A stretch of DNA of 14,408 nucleotides from Desulfosporosinus sp. UBA5188 (GTDB taxonomy: Bacteria > Bacillota > Desulfitobacteriia > Desulfitobacteriales > Desulfitobacteriaceae). The notes under the pieces were generated by a model, which saw nothing but the letters and a program-made list of their open reading frames with translations, did no database searches and had not been told where the DNA came from. Shown here piece after piece: positions 6,251-13,482 of the stretch; position 1 is the first letter of the stretch; every line of letters starts with the position of its first letter. The stretch is from assembly GCA_002413075.1 (NCBI GenBank), contig DHWG01000107.1, forward strand, positions 1 through 14,408, written 5' to 3'. Both the position numbers and the translations under genes were made by a program.

Positions 6251-7945
6251 TCATAATTGAGAATCTTCCACCCCATCAAGCCAGTCATCAATGACCTTCA
6301 CAACAGATTCGATGCAACCGTCTTGAAAAGGAGATACTAAATTGGCTAACTCGGTCAGCTCTAGAAAGGACTTACTGCCTCCAGCATGGCAAAGCCTCAG
6401 GTAATCGACCCAGGCTGTTTCGCGGTTCTCTCGGGACCTTTTCCAGAACTGAAAGGCACAGATTTGGGCGAGGGTGTAATCAATGTAATAAAACGGATCG
6501 CCAAAAATATGACCTTGTTGATGCCAATAACCACCACGTTCCAGATAATTGTTGTCCTCATAATCACGATGAGGTAGGTATTTCTTTTCGATTTCTCTCC
6601 AGGCTGCTTTCCTATCTTCTGGAGTAGCCTCCGGGTGAACATAGACGAAATGCTGGAATTCATCAACCGTCACCCCGTAGGGTATAAAGAGTAAAGCCTC
6701 ACTCAAGTGAGTGAACCTATATTTCTCTGCATCTTCCTTAAAGAAAAGTTCCATCCAAGGCCAGGTAAAGAATTCCATGCTCATCGAGTGGATCTCACAG
6801 GCCTCTGAGGTTGGCCAATGATATTCTGGGATTTGATAATTCTTGCTGCAATACACTTGAAAAGCATGCCCTGCCTCGTGCGTTAATACATCAATATCGT
6901 CGGAGGTACCGTTAAAATTGGAAAAGATATATGGCACCTGATAATGACTAATATAGGTACAGTAGCCACCACCGGCTTTACCCTTTTTAGAGACTAAATC
7001 CATCAAGTCATTGTCCACCATGGACTTAAAAAACTCGCCTGTCTCAGTGGACAACTCATTGTACATGCGTTGTCCATTGGCCACAATCCACTCTGGATCT
7101 CCCTTTGGCATTGCATTACCCGTTTGGAAATTAAACTTCTCATCGTAATAGGGCAGATTTTCCGATCCCAAACGTCTTCTCTGTCTTTCTCTCAGTTTAC
7201 TTGCTACAGGAACGATACAATCAAGGACCTGCTTGCGGAAGTTTGCCACCATGGCTGGAGTGTAGTCCGAACGAAGCATCCTGGCATACCCGAGTTCAAT
7301 GAAATTTGGGAAACCTAGTTTCTCAGCCATACGTGCTCGAACTTTGACCAAGCTATCATAGATCTCATCAAGCTTCACTTCATTCGCGGTAAAGAACGCG
7401 TATTTGGCCTCATTGGCTCGCTTCCTCATAGCTCGATCCATCGATAATTGGAACGGAACCAAGCCAGGTAAATTTCTTTCTTCGCCTTCAAACATAATTT
7501 TAGCTGAAGCGATGAGCTTGGTATATTTACTGGATAGTTTGTTTTCCTGTTGTAAATCCTGTATGATTTCCGGGGCAAAGGTCTTAAGGGTTAGATCAGC
7601 TTTTGTGAAAAGCTGTTTCCCCCACTTTTCTTCTAGGGCCTGTCTAAACTTAGAGTGAACTAACGATTGATAGTACCGGGAAATTAAGCCCTGATAAAGT
7701 GGCGTGACTTCGTCAAAATACGTCTGTTCCTCTTCGTAAAACGAGTCATTCGTGTCGACGGTATGGCGGATGATCACAAGCTGCTCCATGGTTTCAAATT
7801 CGCTTCTTAGCGTATTCACCGCTACCATCAGCGCGTCCTGTTGCTCGAAATTCCCTGCCTGATCAAACTTAGACAAAAGATCAGAAAATTTGAGTTCCAG
7901 CTCAGACAAAGCTGGCCTTCTGTAAGTAAACTCCCCAAACTTCAT
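6251..7945 (-). CDS. M3-family zinc oligoendopeptidase (PepF-like)
   Basis: A predicted cytoplasmic metallopeptidase of 564 residues that cleaves short peptides. The zinc motif HEAGH (H356, E357, H360) sits in VLTHEAGHAFQVY, and the downstream EACEIHSMSMEFF segment provides the third ligand, a glutamate at about 384. The rest is the long helical M3 fold, with the family's YCTYI and GGYWHQQGHIFGDPFYYIDY segments near the active site. Length is normal for PepF-like enzymes. I chose ATG at 7945 because AAGGAAGGTG lies 6 bases before it; the GTG at 7954 is part of that ribosome site. No signal peptide is visible. A promoter fits at 7972-8000. The broken TOPRIM gene follows at 18 bases. Confidence 0.9.
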   Translation of the reverse strand: MKFGEFTYRRPALSELELKFSDLLSKFDQAGNFEQQDALMVAVNTLRSEFETMEQLVIIRHTVDTNDSFYEEEQTYFDEVTPLYQGLISRYYQSLVHSKFRQALEEKWGKQLFTKADLTLKTFAPEIIQDLQQENKLSSKYTKLIASAKIMFEGEERNLPGLVPFQLSMDRAMRKRANEAKYAFFTANEVKLDEIYDSLVKVRARMAEKLGFPNFIELGYARMLRSDYTPAMVANFRKQVLDCIVPVASKLRERQRRRLGSENLPYYDEKFNFQTGNAMPKGDPEWIVANGQRMYNELSTETGEFFKSMVDNDLMDLVSKKGKAGGGYCTYISHYQVPYIFSNFNGTSDDIDVLTHEAGHAFQVYCSKNYQIPEYHWPTSEACEIHSMSMEFFTWPWMELFFKEDAEKYRFTHLSEALLFIPYGVTVDEFQHFVYVHPEATPEDRKAAWREIEKKYLPHRDYEDNNYLERGGYWHQQGHIFGDPFYYIDYTLAQICAFQFWKRSRENRETAWVDYLRLCHAGGSKSFLELTELANLVSPFQDGCIESVVKVIDDWLDGVEDSQL

Positions 7946-7971
7946 TGGTTTCACCTTCCTTGTGTCACAAT

Positions 7972-8000
7972 ATTATAGGGAATGTGTATTTATACGTCTA
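7972..8000 (-). promoter_or_regulatory. Promoter of the M3 peptidase gene
   Basis: On the minus strand a perfect TATAAT (7972-7977) is spaced by exactly 17 bases from TAGACG (7995-8000, four of six consensus bases). The -35 overlaps the last codons of the upstream yueI gene. The distance to ATG 7945 gives a leader of roughly 20 bases. Confidence 0.55.
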
Positions 8001-8397
8001 TTTTCTCAACATCAACCCCTTGATCGCTAATAACCACCAGACCCGTGTCCCCTTTTAGCTCTGAATTGTGAATTGTCGTATAGGGTTTCCCCACTTCTTT
8101 GGCCAATTTAATATATTTGTCGGTGAACTTAAAACTAAGGTCTCCGTTCAGTAACATTTTTAAGGTCCTTTTATCCTTAAGGGCTTCTATAATTTCAGGA
8201 AAAAGAGAAGGGCTGGCAACCTGCTTTTTTGAAAGCATTCGAATAACTCGCTCTTTGAATTCCCCGAGATATAACATTTTTTCTCCCTTTTTGAGTTCTG
8301 GTACGCTGTCAACCCCAACTGTAAGAGCTTGTTCTAGTCGACTCTTTTTACTCAACGTTCCGATTTCATCGCTTTGATGTTCACTTTCTGTTGTCAT
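7990..8397 (-). CDS. yueI: YueI family protein (DUF1694)
   Basis: A 135-residue soluble protein without signal peptide or membrane segments. The core pattern VPELKKGEKMLYLGEFKERVIRML, the later LKMLLNGDLSFKFTDKYIKLAKE and the GLVVISDQ strand match the YueI/DUF1694 family, conserved in Firmicutes and of unknown function. The N-terminal 20 residues are charged and probably flexible. The ATG at 8397 follows AGGGAG at about 8 bases, and a TATAAT lies about 40 bases upstream. It is probably transcribed alone or read through into the M3 peptidase gene, which also has its own promoter overlapping the end of this gene. Confidence 0.85.
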   Translation of the reverse strand: MTTESEHQSDEIGTLSKKSRLEQALTVGVDSVPELKKGEKMLYLGEFKERVIRMLSKKQVASPSLFPEIIEALKDKRTLKMLLNGDLSFKFTDKYIKLAKEVGKPYTTIHNSELKGDTGLVVISDQGVDVEKIDV

Positions 8398-8436
8398 GTA
8401 ATTTACTCCCTCTTTGAGGTTATTTTGGTATCTTGA

Positions 8437-8442
8437 ATTATA
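8437..8442 (-). promoter_or_regulatory. -10 element of yueI
   Basis: TATAAT on the minus strand (in ACTATAATTC) lies 39 bases upstream of the yueI start. No good -35 is found at 16-18 bases. The site lies in the divergent gap shared with the plus-strand hydrolase gene. Confidence 0.4.
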
Positions 8443-8537
8443 GTTTACGGTTCTTCTATATTTGATACCTTTATAAGAGCAGGACTCCAGTATTAAATCA
8501 CGAATACATTGTAAAACCCAAAACAGGAGTGATCACT

Positions 8538-9494
8538 ATGAAACCCATAAAACTATACACCAGAAGAAAATTTATAAGCCTCGGGCTAATGGGTGCTCTA
8601 GGCTTAACCGGAGGTATCAACGTTATCGATAAAGCATTCTCAGCGCAAGGAAAAAATATAATTGGACAAAAGCTATTTAAACCAAATTTTCTCCCTACTC
8701 CTACGGACTGGTCAAACGATGAAGTCACGATCGCCTGGCTCGGCCACGCCAGTTTTTTAATTAATTTTTTTGGTACGAGAATCCTCCTTGACCCTGTCTT
8801 GAACTCAACAATTGGTATTACTCCTGTCGGTAACTATACCATAGGTCCAACCCGATATATAGCATCAGCTTTGAACAGTGACGAAGTTGGTCCCATCGAT
8901 TTATTACTAGTCTCGCACGCTCATACAGATCACTTTGATTATCCAACGTTACGCAAGCTACAATCATCTAGCACCCTTGCTGTTACTGCCCAAAATACAC
9001 TTCCCTTGTGGGAAGGCATGAACTATCAATCTGTTGAAGAACTACACTGGCGAAATAGCAAGTCTTTCGCCGGTGTCATGGTTAAGGCGATCGAAGGCAA
9101 ACACTGGGGAGCTCGAATTCCCTGGAAAAAAGGCATGGAAGCCAACAGCTTGCTCTTATCTAAAAACGGTATAAATCTGTTTTTCGGTGCCGATACAGGC
9201 TACACTGAACTCATTAAACAACAACTTGAAGGAATACCAATTGACCTCGCTATCATGGGTATTGGGGCCTACTCTCCCAAATCCTTTGAGGCTAAACACG
9301 CTACTCCAGAACAGGCTTGGAAAATGGGTGAAGAAATCTCAACAAAATGGATGATACCCATGCATTGGGGTTCGTTCAAACTATCCCAAGAGCCGATGGA
9401 AGAACCTATGGCCAGGTTCCTCCAAGCGGCATCGGGTCAAATAGAAAAGGTAGTAATCCAAGAAACAGGCGTTACTTGGATACTACCACGCTAA
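8538..9494 (+). CDS. Exported metallo-beta-lactamase-fold hydrolase (UlaG/NAPE-PLD-like)
   Basis: A 318-residue protein of the MBL superfamily. The N-terminus TRRKFISLGLMGALGLTGG is a twin-arginine signal (R9-R10) with a hydrophobic core and probable cleavage near AFSA (33-36), so export by the Tat pathway already folded with its metals is likely. WLGHAS (68-72) starts the fold. The metal motif is SHAHTDH (H127, H129, D131, H132), with H189 (GKHWG), D219 (GADTGY) and H276 (MHWGSF) completing a dinuclear site. The pattern resembles UlaG/NAPE-PLD-type hydrolases that cleave phosphoester or lactone bonds; the substrate is unknown. ATG 8538 has AGGAG 8 bases upstream, whereas GTG 8529 abuts the ribosome site. 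It is divergent from yueI, and no terminator is evident. Confidence 0.85.
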   Translation: MKPIKLYTRRKFISLGLMGALGLTGGINVIDKAFSAQGKNIIGQKLFKPNFLPTPTDWSNDEVTIAWLGHASFLINFFGTRILLDPVLNSTIGITPVGNYTIGPTRYIASALNSDEVGPIDLLLVSHAHTDHFDYPTLRKLQSSSTLAVTAQNTLPLWEGMNYQSVEELHWRNSKSFAGVMVKAIEGKHWGARIPWKKGMEANSLLLSKNGINLFFGADTGYTELIKQQLEGIPIDLAIMGIGAYSPKSFEAKHATPEQAWKMGEEISTKWMIPMHWGSFKLSQEPMEEPMARFLQAASGQIEKVVIQETGVTWILPR

Positions 9495-9776
9495 GAGATT
9501 TTAAAGGCAGCCCCTTACTTATTGAAAACAATCGATGGGAATAGCTTTGCTTTAGTGCCCACGAGATAAAGTATAGATTAACCTCACATCCTGCACAATA
9601 ACTACTAACGTTAGACTTAGGCATATCAAAGGGTAAGCAGCCAAGAAACAGCACCATAGAAATAAAGCATCATATAGAGAGCAAAATTGGTGAGTAAAGT
9701 AACCGCTATATAACGCCGAAAATCTATCCGAGGTTTAAGATTCTCAACTATAATTCTTCAATTCACTCCATCTGAA

Positions 9777-9821
9777 GCAGACTAACCGTCAACGATCAAT
9801 TTCGTTCCCAGCTTAGTCTGC
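9777..9821. repeat. Nested inverted repeat
   Basis: Outer arms GCAGACTAA (9777-9785) and TTAGTCTGC (9813-9821) enclose inner arms AACGA (9791-9795) and TCGTT (9802-9806), giving a two-tier stem. It sits between the convergent hydrolase and lipoprotein genes and could be a weak terminator or a small structured RNA. Only CCTTT follows on the plus strand. Confidence 0.35.
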
Positions 9822-9828
9822 CTTTCCC

Positions 9829-9854
9829 AAAAGGGTCTGTCAAAATGACATCCC
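9829..9854 (-). terminator. Probable weak terminator of the lipoprotein gene
   Basis: On the minus strand GGGATGTCA-TTT-TGACAGACCC forms a short stem with a bulge and is followed by TTTT (9829-9832). It starts 49 bases after the stop codon of the lipoprotein gene. The short T run makes the call tentative. Confidence 0.4.
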
Positions 9855-9903
9855 CCATATTGCAAAAAAACGCTCACACGGAGCCATACCTTCAACATCA
9901 ACT

Positions 9904-10992
9904 CTACTTTAGTTCCACACTGTTTGTTAAATTCACTGTGAAGAATTCGCCTTTCTTCATCTCAATATGTCCGGAACTATAAGGCTTGTTCTCTATCGTG
10001 ATATATACTTTATTAACACCGTAATACGTTCCAACCGTATTAGTAATGCTTTGTAAAATCAAGCTCTCATAGCCAGACCCCGCATTCATTTCGCTCAGTA
10101 ATTCTTTACTGAAATCTATATAAGCCCTGTTGTCCTTATTTAGATAAAGACTTCTTATTTTAACGTTCGTACCCAACACCCGGCCTAAATTGTCTTTCGG
10201 CAGATCTTTAAACGCATGTTCAAAAATTAGTTTTGTGATGTCATTGGTCTTAAAGGAAAGTTGCTTATTAATAAAATACAGTTTATCGACATTTGCATTT
10301 GGATAATAAAATTTCACAGTTTGAATCAGTGGAACATTAGTCTCAAGTTTGATTAAGGTAGAAGAAACTTCAGATCCATTTGAAGTAAAAACAGATTTCA
10401 CAAGACCAATATTGGGTGCATAATAGTCTTGTGTTTTACTCTCTTTACTCTCTGTCGTAACCTCTAGAGTTTTATAAATGCCCATAGGGGTTGTTATAGC
10501 CACTTCCATCTTTGAGATGGAGCGTTTTCGACCATCCTCAAGAGTCCAGTTGGTTCCAAGCGCTAAGGGTTCTTTTAAGAGAATTTCCACATTTTTACTA
10601 GGCACTTGTTGGGTTAAATTCTCCCGGTAATAACATTCTGCTCTCGATTGAAGTATCCGTAGCTCGCCATCCTTATTTTCTAGCACCTTCACCATTTCCG
10701 TACCACCGTTATTAGATCTTATCTGGACACTGTTTTCCGATTTATAGTCTATGGAGACATTGTAAGAGGCGTACTCATTTCCTTGACCCTCGTACACATA
10801 CTTTGTGTTTTCTTTATACGAATAATAATCCTTAATGGTCAGTGGTTCTGCCTTAGTTTCTGGGGGAGTCGTTTTAACCTCCTTAGTAGGCTTCACAGCT
10901 TCCTGGCTAGGCCTCACAGCCTCCTTGTTGGAGCAACTGCTTAGAAAAACAAGCGATAAAAGCATGCAGATAATTAAGAGAAGCTTTTTCAT
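9904..10992 (-). CDS. Lipoprotein with GerMN domain
   Basis: A 362-residue membrane-anchored surface protein. MKKLLLIICMLLSLVFLSSC is a lipoprotein signal with the lipobox LSSC, the lipidated cysteine being C20. Residues 21-50 are a Pro/Lys/Glu-rich tether with a short repeated unit (EAVRPSQ, EAVKPTK). Residues about 55-225 form a beta-rich region I do not recognise. Residues about 228-350 fit GerMN, with VKFYYPNANVDKL, LPKDNLGRVLGTNVKIRSLYL, YIDFSKE and ITNTVGTYYGVNKVYITIENK in the expected order. GerMN domains occur in germination/sporulation and envelope lipoproteins; the exact role is unknown. The ribosome site AGGAGG lies 7 bases before ATG, and a TATAAT is at 11020-11025. It is a single transcription unit. 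Confidence 0.85.
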   Translation of the reverse strand: MKKLLLIICMLLSLVFLSSCSNKEAVRPSQEAVKPTKEVKTTPPETKAEPLTIKDYYSYKENTKYVYEGQGNEYASYNVSIDYKSENSVQIRSNNGGTEMVKVLENKDGELRILQSRAECYYRENLTQQVPSKNVEILLKEPLALGTNWTLEDGRKRSISKMEVAITTPMGIYKTLEVTTESKESKTQDYYAPNIGLVKSVFTSNGSEVSSTLIKLETNVPLIQTVKFYYPNANVDKLYFINKQLSFKTNDITKLIFEHAFKDLPKDNLGRVLGTNVKIRSLYLNKDNRAYIDFSKELLSEMNAGSGYESLILQSITNTVGTYYGVNKVYITIENKPYSSGHIEMKKGEFFTVNLTNSVELK

Positions 10993-11019
10993 GACATACC
11001 TCCTCTATAGTTTTATATT

Positions 11020-11025
11020 ATTATA
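11020..11025 (-). promoter_or_regulatory. -10 element of the lipoprotein gene, with inverted repeat upstream
   Basis: TATAAT on the minus strand lies about 28 bases before the lipoprotein ATG. The best -35 candidate at 17 bases (TGATTA, 11043-11048) is weak and lies within a small inverted repeat, TTAATCA/TGATTAA, around 11042-11059. That repeat could be an operator. Confidence 0.4.
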
Positions 11026-11110
11026 ACACTATTCAGCTTAATTAATCACCCTTGATTAACCTAAGAATCCAGAGCATATTGTGACTAGAAAATGATTAGT
11101 GATTGTCCCT

Positions 11111-11155
11111 AATAAGAAATAAGCGGCATTTAGTTCATGCCGCTTATTTCTTATT
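11111..11155. terminator. Strong terminator hairpin
   Basis: Perfect 19-base arms (starting AATAAGAAATAAGCGGCAT at 11111-11129, complement at 11137-11155) enclose a 7-base loop. The GC core is at the tip and the foot is A/T-rich. On the plus strand TTTACT follows; on the minus strand the 3' arm itself is U-rich. It lies within the gap of about 335 bases between the small gene at 11328 and the lipoprotein gene, which contains no clear gene. Confidence 0.65.
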
Positions 11156-11262
11156 TTACTCTGAGGTATTTATTTCAACCTTTACAATAAACTGCCTATA
11201 ATCTAAATTCACTGGTATCAAATTCAGTTGATAACGCAATAATTCTACCCTTCTTTGACGAT

Positions 11263-11305
11263 AAAAAAACTAAAGTTTGCTCTATATACAGCAAACTTTA
11301 GTTTT
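11263..11305 (-). terminator. Intrinsic terminator of the small gene at 11328
   Basis: On the minus strand AAAACTAAAGTTTGCT pairs with AGCAAACTTTAGTTTT (16-base arms, 8-base loop) and is followed by further T, giving a run of seven T. It starts 22 bases after the TAA of the 59-residue gene. This is a textbook rho-independent terminator. Confidence 0.8.
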
Positions 11306-11327
11306 ATGTCGGGTCATAGTGTCATTC

Positions 11328-11507
11328 TTAATGTACTAGAAACGGTTTGACCTCTTCAAGCGCCTTTTCTAATCCTTCAATGGCTTGTTCATCCATTTTT
11401 CCTGACTTACGCATCCTTTGGATTAGTTCTTCAGGGGTAAGATTCTGCGTCTTCATCGTCGAAACAATATCTTGCTCATCTTTAGTTAAATCTTTCCACT
11501 CTCGCAC
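11328..11507 (-). CDS. Small hypothetical protein, 59 residues
   Basis: I do not recognise a family. The protein is short, charged and apparently all helical: a REWKDLTKDEQDIVSTMKTQ segment, then LTPEELIQRMRKSGKMDEQAIEGLEKALEEVKPFL. The spaced LTxEELIxRM and MDEQAIEGLEKALE segments look like two short helices joined by a turn, as in small adaptor or regulatory proteins, but no function is assigned. GTG at 11507 is preferred because GGAGG lies 9 bases upstream; TTG at 11513 is only 3 bases from it. A strong terminator follows, which supports the gene as real and singly transcribed. A perfect inverted repeat at 11531-11548 covers the promoter region. Confidence 0.65.
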   Translation of the reverse strand: MREWKDLTKDEQDIVSTMKTQNLTPEELIQRMRKSGKMDEQAIEGLEKALEEVKPFLVH

Positions 11508-11530
11508 AAACAAACACCTCCGCTTATACT

Positions 11531-11548
11531 TAAACAGTGACCTGTTTA
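11531..11548. promoter_or_regulatory. Inverted repeat upstream of the small gene, possible operator
   Basis: TAAACAG and CTGTTTA (7 bases each, 4-base spacer) form a perfect dyad about 24 bases upstream of the GTG start. A TATAAG -10-like string on the minus strand lies next to it (11523-11528). A repressor bound here would cover the promoter. No regulator gene is adjacent. Confidence 0.35.
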
Positions 11549-11742
11549 GTCATTAGTATTTGAATGATGATCCATTTCTATGCACGAGATCTTCTCACAT
11601 CAGCAGTTGTCATCAGGGTGGTTCATCCTTATCGAACAACTTCCTGAAAGGAACTTGCAAAGAAACTCCGAGAAAGACATACAGCCCCTCATAGAATAAT
11701 GAGAAAAGTTAACCCATATAGTATATATGAGTTAGTCTTTGT

Positions 11743-12858
11743 GTGGAGGTGGTTCCAATTAGAGCGAGAGAGTTGGGTCTGGACTTTGGTACCCTGCCAA
11801 CTGGAAAATTCAATGCCATTACCGATGTGCCCGGGGTAACTGTCGGTCACGTGAGTTTGATCCATGGTCAGGGTAAGCTTATCCCCGGCCAGGGACCAGT
11901 TCGCACCGGGGTCACCGCAATCCTGCCACATGGCGGAAATCTATACACCCAAAAATGTCCGGCAGCAGTATTTCCGTTCAACGGGTACGGCAAATCCATC
12001 GGCATGATGTATATAGAAGAACTTGGAATTTGTGAAAATCCGATTTTGATCACCAATACCATGAGCGTTGGGGCGGCTCTAGAGGGCGCAATTGACTGGG
12101 TGCTTAAGCACAACCCTGGTGTGGGTATCTCAGAACGGACGCCGAATATTACGGTCTTTGAATGTGACGATGGGTATTTAAATGATACAAGAGGCAGGCA
12201 TTTGAAAAGGGAGCATGCCTGGCAGGCCATTGCCTCAGCCACCGGTGGACAGATTCCGGAGGGCAACGTCGGAGCAGGCGTCGGAATGAGTACCTTTGCC
12301 TACAAGTCCGGGGTCGGTACCTGTTCCCGCATTGTGAAGAACAACGTGGGAACCTGGACTTTAGGAGTGTTAATGGTCTGCAACTTTGGCGAGCGAGAGG
12401 ATTTAATCATTAAAGGCATGCCTTTTGGTCGCATGTTTCCAGTAAAGGAAGCCCCGTCGAATCGCAACTCAAATATTACAATTATTGCCACCGATGCTCC
12501 CTTAACCTGCGCCCAGTTAAAACGCCTAGCCAAAAGACCCCCGTTGGGCTTAAGCAAATTAGGAAATATTTGTCGCTGGGGGTGCGGAAATATTGAAATG
12601 GTCTTTTCAAATTATCCCTGGCTTCATCCCAAAGAACAACCCCAAATCATTGACAGCGCAAAGTTTCTCGACCCCTTTATTGAGGCGGTGGTTGATGCCT
12701 CGGAGGAGGCATGTCTAAACGCCTTATTCCAGTCGGAAACCATGGTTGGAGTGGACAATCACGTCCGGGAAAAAATTCCCGTAGAGAAAATCATTGCATA
12801 TCTCAGAGGCTCTAACCGCCTAAGGCCTTATGGCGTTCCTTCTTTCGATCAGTATTAA
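11743..12858 (+). CDS. P1-family peptidase (DmpA/BapA-like, self-processing)
   Basis: A 371-residue Ntn-like hydrolase of the DmpA family, which includes D- and beta-aminopeptidases. The N-terminal RARELGL and NAITDVPGVTVGH, the central GNVGAGVGMSTFAYKSG and the VGTCSRIV site match the family. Members cut themselves before a Ser or Thr that becomes the N-terminal nucleophile of the beta subunit; here that residue is predicted to be T193 in GVG-TCSR. ATDAPL and the RLAKRPPLGLSK stretch follow in the expected order, so the protein looks complete. No signal peptide is seen. The start is unclear: GTG 11743 and 11749 overlap the ribosome site GGAGGTG, whereas family alignment would place the first residue at ATT 11758. 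The gene is visibly more GC-rich than its neighbours. A strong terminator follows. Confidence 0.85.
   Translation: MEVVPIRARELGLDFGTLPTGKFNAITDVPGVTVGHVSLIHGQGKLIPGQGPVRTGVTAILPHGGNLYTQKCPAAVFPFNGYGKSIGMMYIEELGICENPILITNTMSVGAALEGAIDWVLKHNPGVGISERTPNITVFECDDGYLNDTRGRHLKREHAWQAIASATGGQIPEGNVGAGVGMSTFAYKSGVGTCSRIVKNNVGTWTLGVLMVCNFGEREDLIIKGMPFGRMFPVKEAPSNRNSNITIIATDAPLTCAQLKRLAKRPPLGLSKLGNICRWGCGNIEMVFSNYPWLHPKEQPQIIDSAKFLDPFIEAVVDASEEACLNALFQSETMVGVDNHVREKIPVEKIIAYLRGSNRLRPYGVPSFDQY
11745..11751 (+). promoter_or_regulatory. Ribosome site of the P1 peptidase gene
   Basis: GGAGGTG is a strong Shine-Dalgarno sequence. Exactly 6 bases later lies ATT (11758), the codon before RARELGL. The only canonical in-frame candidates, GTG at 11743 and 11749, overlap the site itself, so the true initiation codon may be non-standard. 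Confidence 0.55.
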
Positions 12859-12915
12859 GTGGTGACTACTTAAGTTATTTATAAACAAAATTTGTTAGTC
12901 ATTCAAAGTTAAATT

Positions 12916-12964
12916 AAAACAGGTAAAGATGTTTGTTGCAGAACATCTTTACCTGTTTTTGGCA
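12916..12964. terminator. Bidirectional terminator between P1 peptidase and membrane protein genes
   Basis: Perfect 18-base arms (AAAACAGGTAAAGATGTT at 12916-12933, complement at 12942-12959) enclose an 8-base loop. On the plus strand the arm ends in a run of five T; on the minus strand the arm ends in TTTT followed by AATTT. It can serve both converging genes. Confidence 0.85.
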
Positions 12965-13009
12965 TGAAGGCTATAACTACAAAAATCATTTCCCGATATA
13001 ATAAAATTT

Positions 13010-13264
13010 CTATTTAAATCCATCAGGTTTTCTATTCTGAATCGTCTCGTGAACCTCTTCCGCTTTCAGATCAATTATTTCCATATGGTTGTATGGTTTA
13101 GTCTGGAATTTCCCTGGTTTTCTTTTCATAAAGAAATAACGGTAGATTCCTAATAAAGTCACTACTGCGACTGCCCCTAAAATGAACCAAAAGGATACTA
13201 TTAATAGTGTGACAGTGATTAATAGTAGCGCTATCGACCCTAGGATTTTATAAATCTTTTGCAT
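13010..13264 (-). CDS. Small membrane protein, 84 residues, unknown function
   Basis: Not recognised. After MQKIYKILGS two closely spaced hydrophobic segments (about 8-24 and 26-43, rich in I, L, V and F) form a helical hairpin. A basic cluster (YFFMKRKPGKFQTK) follows, suggesting a cytoplasmic C-terminus by the positive-inside rule, and then a charged tail of about 25 residues. The ATG at 13264 is chosen because AAGGAGG lies 6 bases before it; a longer TTG frame from 13285 has no ribosome site. An extended -10 lies at 13315-13323. It is a single gene, convergent with the P1 peptidase and divergent from the Fe-S protein. Confidence 0.7.
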   Translation of the reverse strand: MQKIYKILGSIALLLITVTLLIVSFWFILGAVAVVTLLGIYRYFFMKRKPGKFQTKPYNHMEIIDLKAEEVHETIQNRKPDGFK

Positions 13265-13314
13265 TGAAATCCTCCTTAACCCCAAAATTGACGGGCAAAA
13301 GTCTACCCAATAGT

Positions 13315-13323
13315 ATTATATCA
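13315..13323 (-). promoter_or_regulatory. Extended -10 promoter of the small membrane protein gene
   Basis: TGATATAAT on the minus strand is a full extended -10, about 50 bases upstream of ATG 13264. The -35 region is weak (AACTAC at 17 bases). Confidence 0.45.
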
Positions 13324-13393
13324 GAACCTTTTGCTAAGTAGTTTAATAATAACCAAATTCCAGAATCGTTAGACTTAAAGGACCATCGTAGTA

Positions 13394-13422
13394 TTGCTCA
13401 TAAAGTATATTTATACTATAAT
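13394..13422 (+). promoter_or_regulatory. Promoter of the membrane Fe-S protein gene
   Basis: TTGCTC (13394-13399) and TATAAT (13417-13422) are spaced by exactly 17 bases. The spacer contains the palindrome AGTATATTTATACT, which could be an operator. A second TATAAT near 13450 lacks a -35. Confidence 0.5.
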
Positions 13423-13482
13423 TACATAACCCCCTAACCCCCCTGCGGTATTATAATTAAATTAAGGAATGGAGATTTTCAC

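Larger units (their letters stand above)
9495..9903. other. Intergenic region with hairpins, no gene seen
   Basis: This gap lies between the convergent hydrolase and lipoprotein genes. No open frame with a ribosome site and protein-like content was found. The only structures are the nested inverted repeat at 9777-9821 and the hairpin at 9833-9854. The size is large for a convergent gap and may reflect lost genes. Confidence 0.5.
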
